A stretch of DNA of 7,879 nt from JAZFSZ01 sp036446455. GTDB lineage: Bacteria; Pseudomonadota; Gammaproteobacteria; Acidiferrobacterales; JAJDNE01. The stretch lies in assembly GCA_036446455.1 (NCBI GenBank), contig JAZFSZ010000143.1:1-7879 (forward strand). The letters are read 5' to 3'. Below the pieces are notes generated by a model that worked only from the letters and a program-made list of their open reading frames with translations, was not told where the DNA came from and made no database searches. This document shows, one piece after another, positions 5,193 through 7,879 of the stretch (its first letter is position 1; each line of letters opens with the position of its first letter). The translations under genes were made by a program, and so were the position numbers.

Positions 5193-6691
5193 GTGAAATC
5201 CATGATATCGCCGTATTGCTGATTTACATCGCGGGTGTCACGGTTTTTGGCGCCTACTTTTACCGTAGGTCGTCAACCAGTGAAGGGTTTACCAGCGCCA
5301 ATCGACGGTTGCCGGGGTGGGCGGTAGGCTTATCCATCTTCGGTACTTACCTGTCCTCTATTTCTTTTCTGGCCCTGCCGGGCAAGGCTTACGGTGCCAA
5401 CTGGGACGCGTTTGTTTTTTCCCTGTCATAACCGCTTGCCGCCTGGGTTGCCGTAAAGTGGTTTGCGCCGCTCTATCGCAGCACGCAGGATATCTCGGCT
5501 TATGCCTATCTCGAGCGCAGGTTTGGAATCTGGGCAAGGCTGTATGCGATGACGTTTTAGCTGCTCACCCAGCTGGTGCGCATGGGAACTATCATGTTTC
5601 TGGTAGCGTTGGCGCTGGAGCGCCTCACTGGCTGGGATATCGAAAGTATTATTATAGTTAGCGGCGTATTGGTTACGTTCTACACCTTCGTCGGGGGCAT
5701 TGAAGCGGTCATCTGAACTGACGTGGTGCAGAGTGTGATTCTGACGGTGGGTGCGATCCTGTGTGCAGTTTTGCTTATCGATGGTATGCCCGGGGGGTAC
5801 ACCCAATTAATTGAACTGGCCACTAAGGGCGATAAATTTTCTCTGGGTTCATTCCAGATGGGTTTTACGGAGCCCATGTTCTGGGTGGTGCTGTTCTACG
5901 GAATCGTAATTAATTTGCAGAACTGCGGTATTGATCAGTCCTATATTCAGCGTTATTAAACCGCTCGATCACTGAAAGATGCAAGGCAATCTATCTGGAT
6001 CGGGGCGTTGACGTATTTGCCGTTGAGCACTTTATTCCTGTTTATTGGTACTGGTTTGTTCGCCTATTACGGCGCACAACCCGAACTGCTGCCGCAGTCT
6101 TTTGCCACTGCTGAAATGAGTGACCGGGTTTTCCCACACTTCATCGTAAGCGAACTGCCGGCAGGGGTAACAGGAATTATGATAGCGGCACTGGCGGCGG
6201 CCATGAGTTCAATCGACACGTCGATCAACTCCTCGGCCACAGTTTTATTATCTGATGTCTACCGTCGTCTGATTAAACCTGATGCAAGCGAAAAACAACA
6301 GATGCGCTTTCTGCGTAGTGCTACCGTGATTTTGGGAGCTTGTGGTACGGCGGTCGCCTTGTTAATGGTATCGTCAAAACAGGTGCTGGACGACTGGTGG
6401 CGTTTCGCCGGTATATTCTCCGGCGGTATGTTAGGATTATTTCTGTTAGGCATACTCTCGCGCTGGGCCGCGAGCGGGCAGGCCATTGTGGGAATGATTG
6501 CCGGGTTGCTGGTGATCATCTGGCCGACCTTCAGCCGTAATCTGGAGGGCCCGCTGGCCAACAGTCTGCATGCGTTTATGACAATAGTGTTGGGCACGCT
6601 GACGATATTTGTTGTTGGTGTCCTGCTATCACGGCATCGTTCCCGCCAGGATCAGAGTGATCCACCGCTGACACTTCATGATTTGAAGTAG
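5193..6691 (+). pseudogene. Sodium:solute symporter (SSS family), inactivated
   Basis: Read in one frame, this stretch gives an almost full-length SSS transporter of about 500 codons, a family that moves sugars, carboxylates or amino acids into the cell with sodium. Recognisable parts are AVLLIYIAGVTVFGAYF, SANRRLPGWAVGLSIFGTYLSSISFLALPGKAYG, FVGGIEAVI followed by TDVVQSVIL, NCGIDQSYIQRY, and AAAMSSIDTSINSSATVLLSDVYRR. The frame is broken by TAA (5429-5431), TAG (5558-5560), TGA (5714-5716) and TAA (5957-5959). The probable original start is GTG 5193, six bases after AAGGA (5182-5186), but it is in another frame. One missing base between 5198 and 5201 would join it to the main frame. No other frameshift is seen. 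The TGA sits where homologues, as I recall, have Trp (EAVIWTDVVQ). The substrate cannot be told. It follows the SAM hydrolase gene by 47 bases. Confidence 0.93.
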
Positions 6692-6716
6692 TACAACAAA
6701 TATAGAAGAAAAAAAT

Positions 6717-7670
6717 ATGGACACAAAACCAAGAAAATTTGTTTTCTTTATCAATCCCCTTGCGCGTGATGGTGCGCTTGGGCGCCAGTGGCAGGAAATC
6801 GAACAACATTTTGAAAGCCAGTTACCGCGCACTGAATTCCTGATGCCGACCAGTGCCGACCAGTGCCGTGAGTGGGTGGCCGAAGCGGCACGGCAAGACG
6901 GTGTCTGTCTGGTCGCTGTCGGCGGTGAGGGCAGCATGAATAACGTTGCCAACGGCATACTGGATGTGCGCCGCGAGCGTGACGTACCCATGGGGCTGGT
7001 GCCATACGGCAACGTCAATGACTATGCCATGGCCATTGGCATGCATCGCAACTGGCAACATGCGCTGGAAACGCTTGAAGCGGGCAATGAGGCGAATGTG
7101 GGGGTTACCGAATTGGTGACGCTTGATCGCAGCTCATACGCACTCAATCTTGCCACCATCGGTTTTACTGCATCAACTGCCGAACAGCATAGCGTTAAGC
7201 ATCAACTGTCCTGGCTCAAAGGCCAGCTCAAATACAATGTTCTGGCACTCAAGATGCTGCTTAAATGGAAAAATATTCCGTGCCGCATCACACTGGATAA
7301 CGATGCGATAAACTGCGATCTTTCAATCCTCATCGTTGGGTTCAGCCCGACTCTCGCGGCATTTCGCATCGTTCCGCATGCCACGCCCTTTGCGGACCAG
7401 ATGGCTGTCACATTGGGCATAAACCTGAGTAAGCTGGCATTGTTAACACGGCTTCAGCAGGTAAAGAACAGACCCATAGACGAAGACCAGTATGTTTTAT
7501 ATCGCCAGGCCAGCAAGATCGTGGTGGAGGCCGAAACTCCGTTCACCTGTGAAGTTGATGGCGAGATAGTCGCTACCAATTCTTATAAGGTGGAGTTCCA
7601 TGCGCACCCTGGTCGCATACGCTTTATCGTACCTGTGAATGCGGTAAAAAATAATATCGGAGATAAATAA
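6717..7670 (+). CDS. Diacylglycerol kinase / lipid kinase family protein with divergent motifs
   Basis: The 317-residue length and domain order match bacterial lipid kinases of the DagK/YegS/BmrU type, which phosphorylate diacylglycerol or related lipids at the membrane using ATP. Seen are the opening strand KFVFFINPLARDGA (7-20), a glycine-rich loop VGGEGSMNNVANG (68-80) where the family usually has GGDGT, LVPYGNVNDYA (94-104) where GTxNDFA is usual, ALNLATIGF (142-150), and the C-terminal EVDGEIVATNSYKVEFHAHPG (279-299). The region matching the common DDGxLDV motif reads FADQMAV (225-231), so its glycine and second acid are lost. ATG 6717 is chosen because the lipid-kinase fold begins a few codons later; the ribosome binding site is weak (AGAAG). 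It lies 25 bases after the symporter remnant and is intact. Family membership is strong; catalytic activity and substrate are uncertain. Confidence 0.87.
   Translation: MDTKPRKFVFFINPLARDGALGRQWQEIEQHFESQLPRTEFLMPTSADQCREWVAEAARQDGVCLVAVGGEGSMNNVANGILDVRRERDVPMGLVPYGNVNDYAMAIGMHRNWQHALETLEAGNEANVGVTELVTLDRSSYALNLATIGFTASTAEQHSVKHQLSWLKGQLKYNVLALKMLLKWKNIPCRITLDNDAINCDLSILIVGFSPTLAAFRIVPHATPFADQMAVTLGINLSKLALLTRLQQVKNRPIDEDQYVLYRQASKIVVEAETPFTCEVDGEIVATNSYKVEFHAHPGRIRFIVPVNAVKNNIGDK
6845..6864 (+). repeat. 10-bp perfect tandem repeat inside the kinase gene
   Basis: GCCGACCAGT occurs twice in direct succession (6845-6854 and 6855-6864), followed by GCCG. Ten is not a multiple of three, so the copies are read in different frames and encode PTSADQCR. 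The overall frame remains open. It could be chance or an old slippage event compensated nearby. Confidence 0.6.
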
Positions 7671-7719
7671 AAATGTATCGTTCCGCCCGGTTCATCCAGG
7701 AAACAGGGTTTTTCGGTTA

Positions 7720-7879
7720 TTACACTGCTTCTTTATTTACAGCGGTTGTGGTTTCCAGTACCGGTTTCAGGAACTGACCCGTAAAGGATACCGGATCTTC
7801 GCTTAGCGATTCAGGTGAGCCCACGGCAATAACCTGGCCACCGCCGTCTCCACCCTCCGGACCGAGATCAATAATCCAG
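7720..7879 (-). CDS. uvrA: Excinuclease ABC subunit A (UvrA), C-terminal end (5' part outside window)
   Basis: UvrA is the ATP-binding-cassette dimer that finds bulky DNA damage and loads UvrB in nucleotide excision repair. Only the last 52 residues are visible. They begin WIIDLGPEGGDGGGQVIAVG, the stretch that follows the Walker B region of the second ATPase domain, and continue SPESLSEDPVSFTGQFLKPVL before a short polar tail ending NKEAV and a TAA stop (complement of 7720-7722). The DLGPEGG-GGG motif and the TGQFLKPVL ending are highly characteristic of UvrA. The gene runs toward the lipid kinase gene, so the two converge with 49 bases between their stops. I see no convincing terminator in that gap. 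Identification is strong despite the short fragment. Confidence 0.93.
   Translation of the reverse strand, partial: WIIDLGPEGGDGGGQVIAVGSPESLSEDPVSFTGQFLKPVLETTTAVNKEAV

Noticed and set aside
5426..5806. A 126-codon - strand open frame inside the symporter remnant.
   Set aside because: It is the complement of a recognisable transporter sequence, has no ribosome binding site I can see, and shows no family motifs.
5429..5959. The four in-frame stops in the symporter read as recoded codons or programmed read-through.
   Set aside because: All three stop types are used and each ends intact genes in this window. No recoding signal is evident, and a separate frameshift at the start also points to decay.
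7671..7719. A terminator between the convergent kinase and uvrA genes.
   Set aside because: A TTTTT run is present near 7709-7713, but I could not find a stable inverted repeat before it on either strand.
7673..7777. A 34-codon + strand reading frame starting ATG after GGAG, just behind the kinase stop.
   Set aside because: Most of it is the antisense of the uvrA 3' end and the product (MYRSARFIQETGFF...) resembles no family I know. The good-looking ribosome binding site is not enough.

Overview
The window is a proteobacterial chromosome segment, most likely from a non-enteric gammaproteobacterium. This rests on gene order and protein signatures and not on a database search. The order secY–rpmJ–rpsM–rpsK–rpsD–rpoA–rplQ is the end of the spc operon running into the alpha operon. 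SecY, S13, S11, S4, alpha and L17 all read as close relatives of the Escherichia coli proteins. Two features differ from E. coli: S4 carries a complete four-cysteine zinc site, and L17 has a lysine-rich tail of about 76 residues.

Layout, all on the + strand except the last gene. Positions 1-989 hold the 3' part of secY (protein export channel) and 1019-1132 hold rpmJ (L36, too short for a usual ORF cutoff). Positions 1133-1236 are a spacer with a hairpin that resembles the alpha-operon leader bound by S4. Then come rpsM (1237-1593), rpsK (1645-2028), rpsD (2050-2676), rpoA (2705-3706) and rplQ (3741-4331), each with a recognisable ribosome binding site. A perfect 14-bp inverted repeat with A and T runs (4347-4379) closes the operon.

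The second half is accessory. A DUF62 S-adenosylmethionine hydrolase gene (4417-5145) starts 38 bases after the terminator. It has no ribosome binding site, but a TGn-TACACT element lies six bases before its ATG, so its transcript may be leaderless. It is followed by the remains of a sodium:solute symporter gene (5193-6691), inactivated by a frameshift at its start and four in-frame stop codons. Next is an intact but motif-divergent diacylglycerol-kinase-family gene (6717-7670). The window ends in the 3' end of a convergent uvrA (7720 to the right edge, - strand).

The first half makes translation, transcription and secretion machinery, probably coordinated through S4 feedback. The second half shows no obvious shared pathway. 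The symporter and kinase lie close behind the SAM hydrolase gene and may once have been co-transcribed with it. No CRISPR array, insertion sequence, tRNA or phage gene was seen, and no gene-free stretch exceeds 300 bases. I see no clearly new multi-gene system. The most notable points are the L17 tail, the nonsense-riddled but otherwise in-frame symporter, the divergent kinase motifs and the possible leaderless start.
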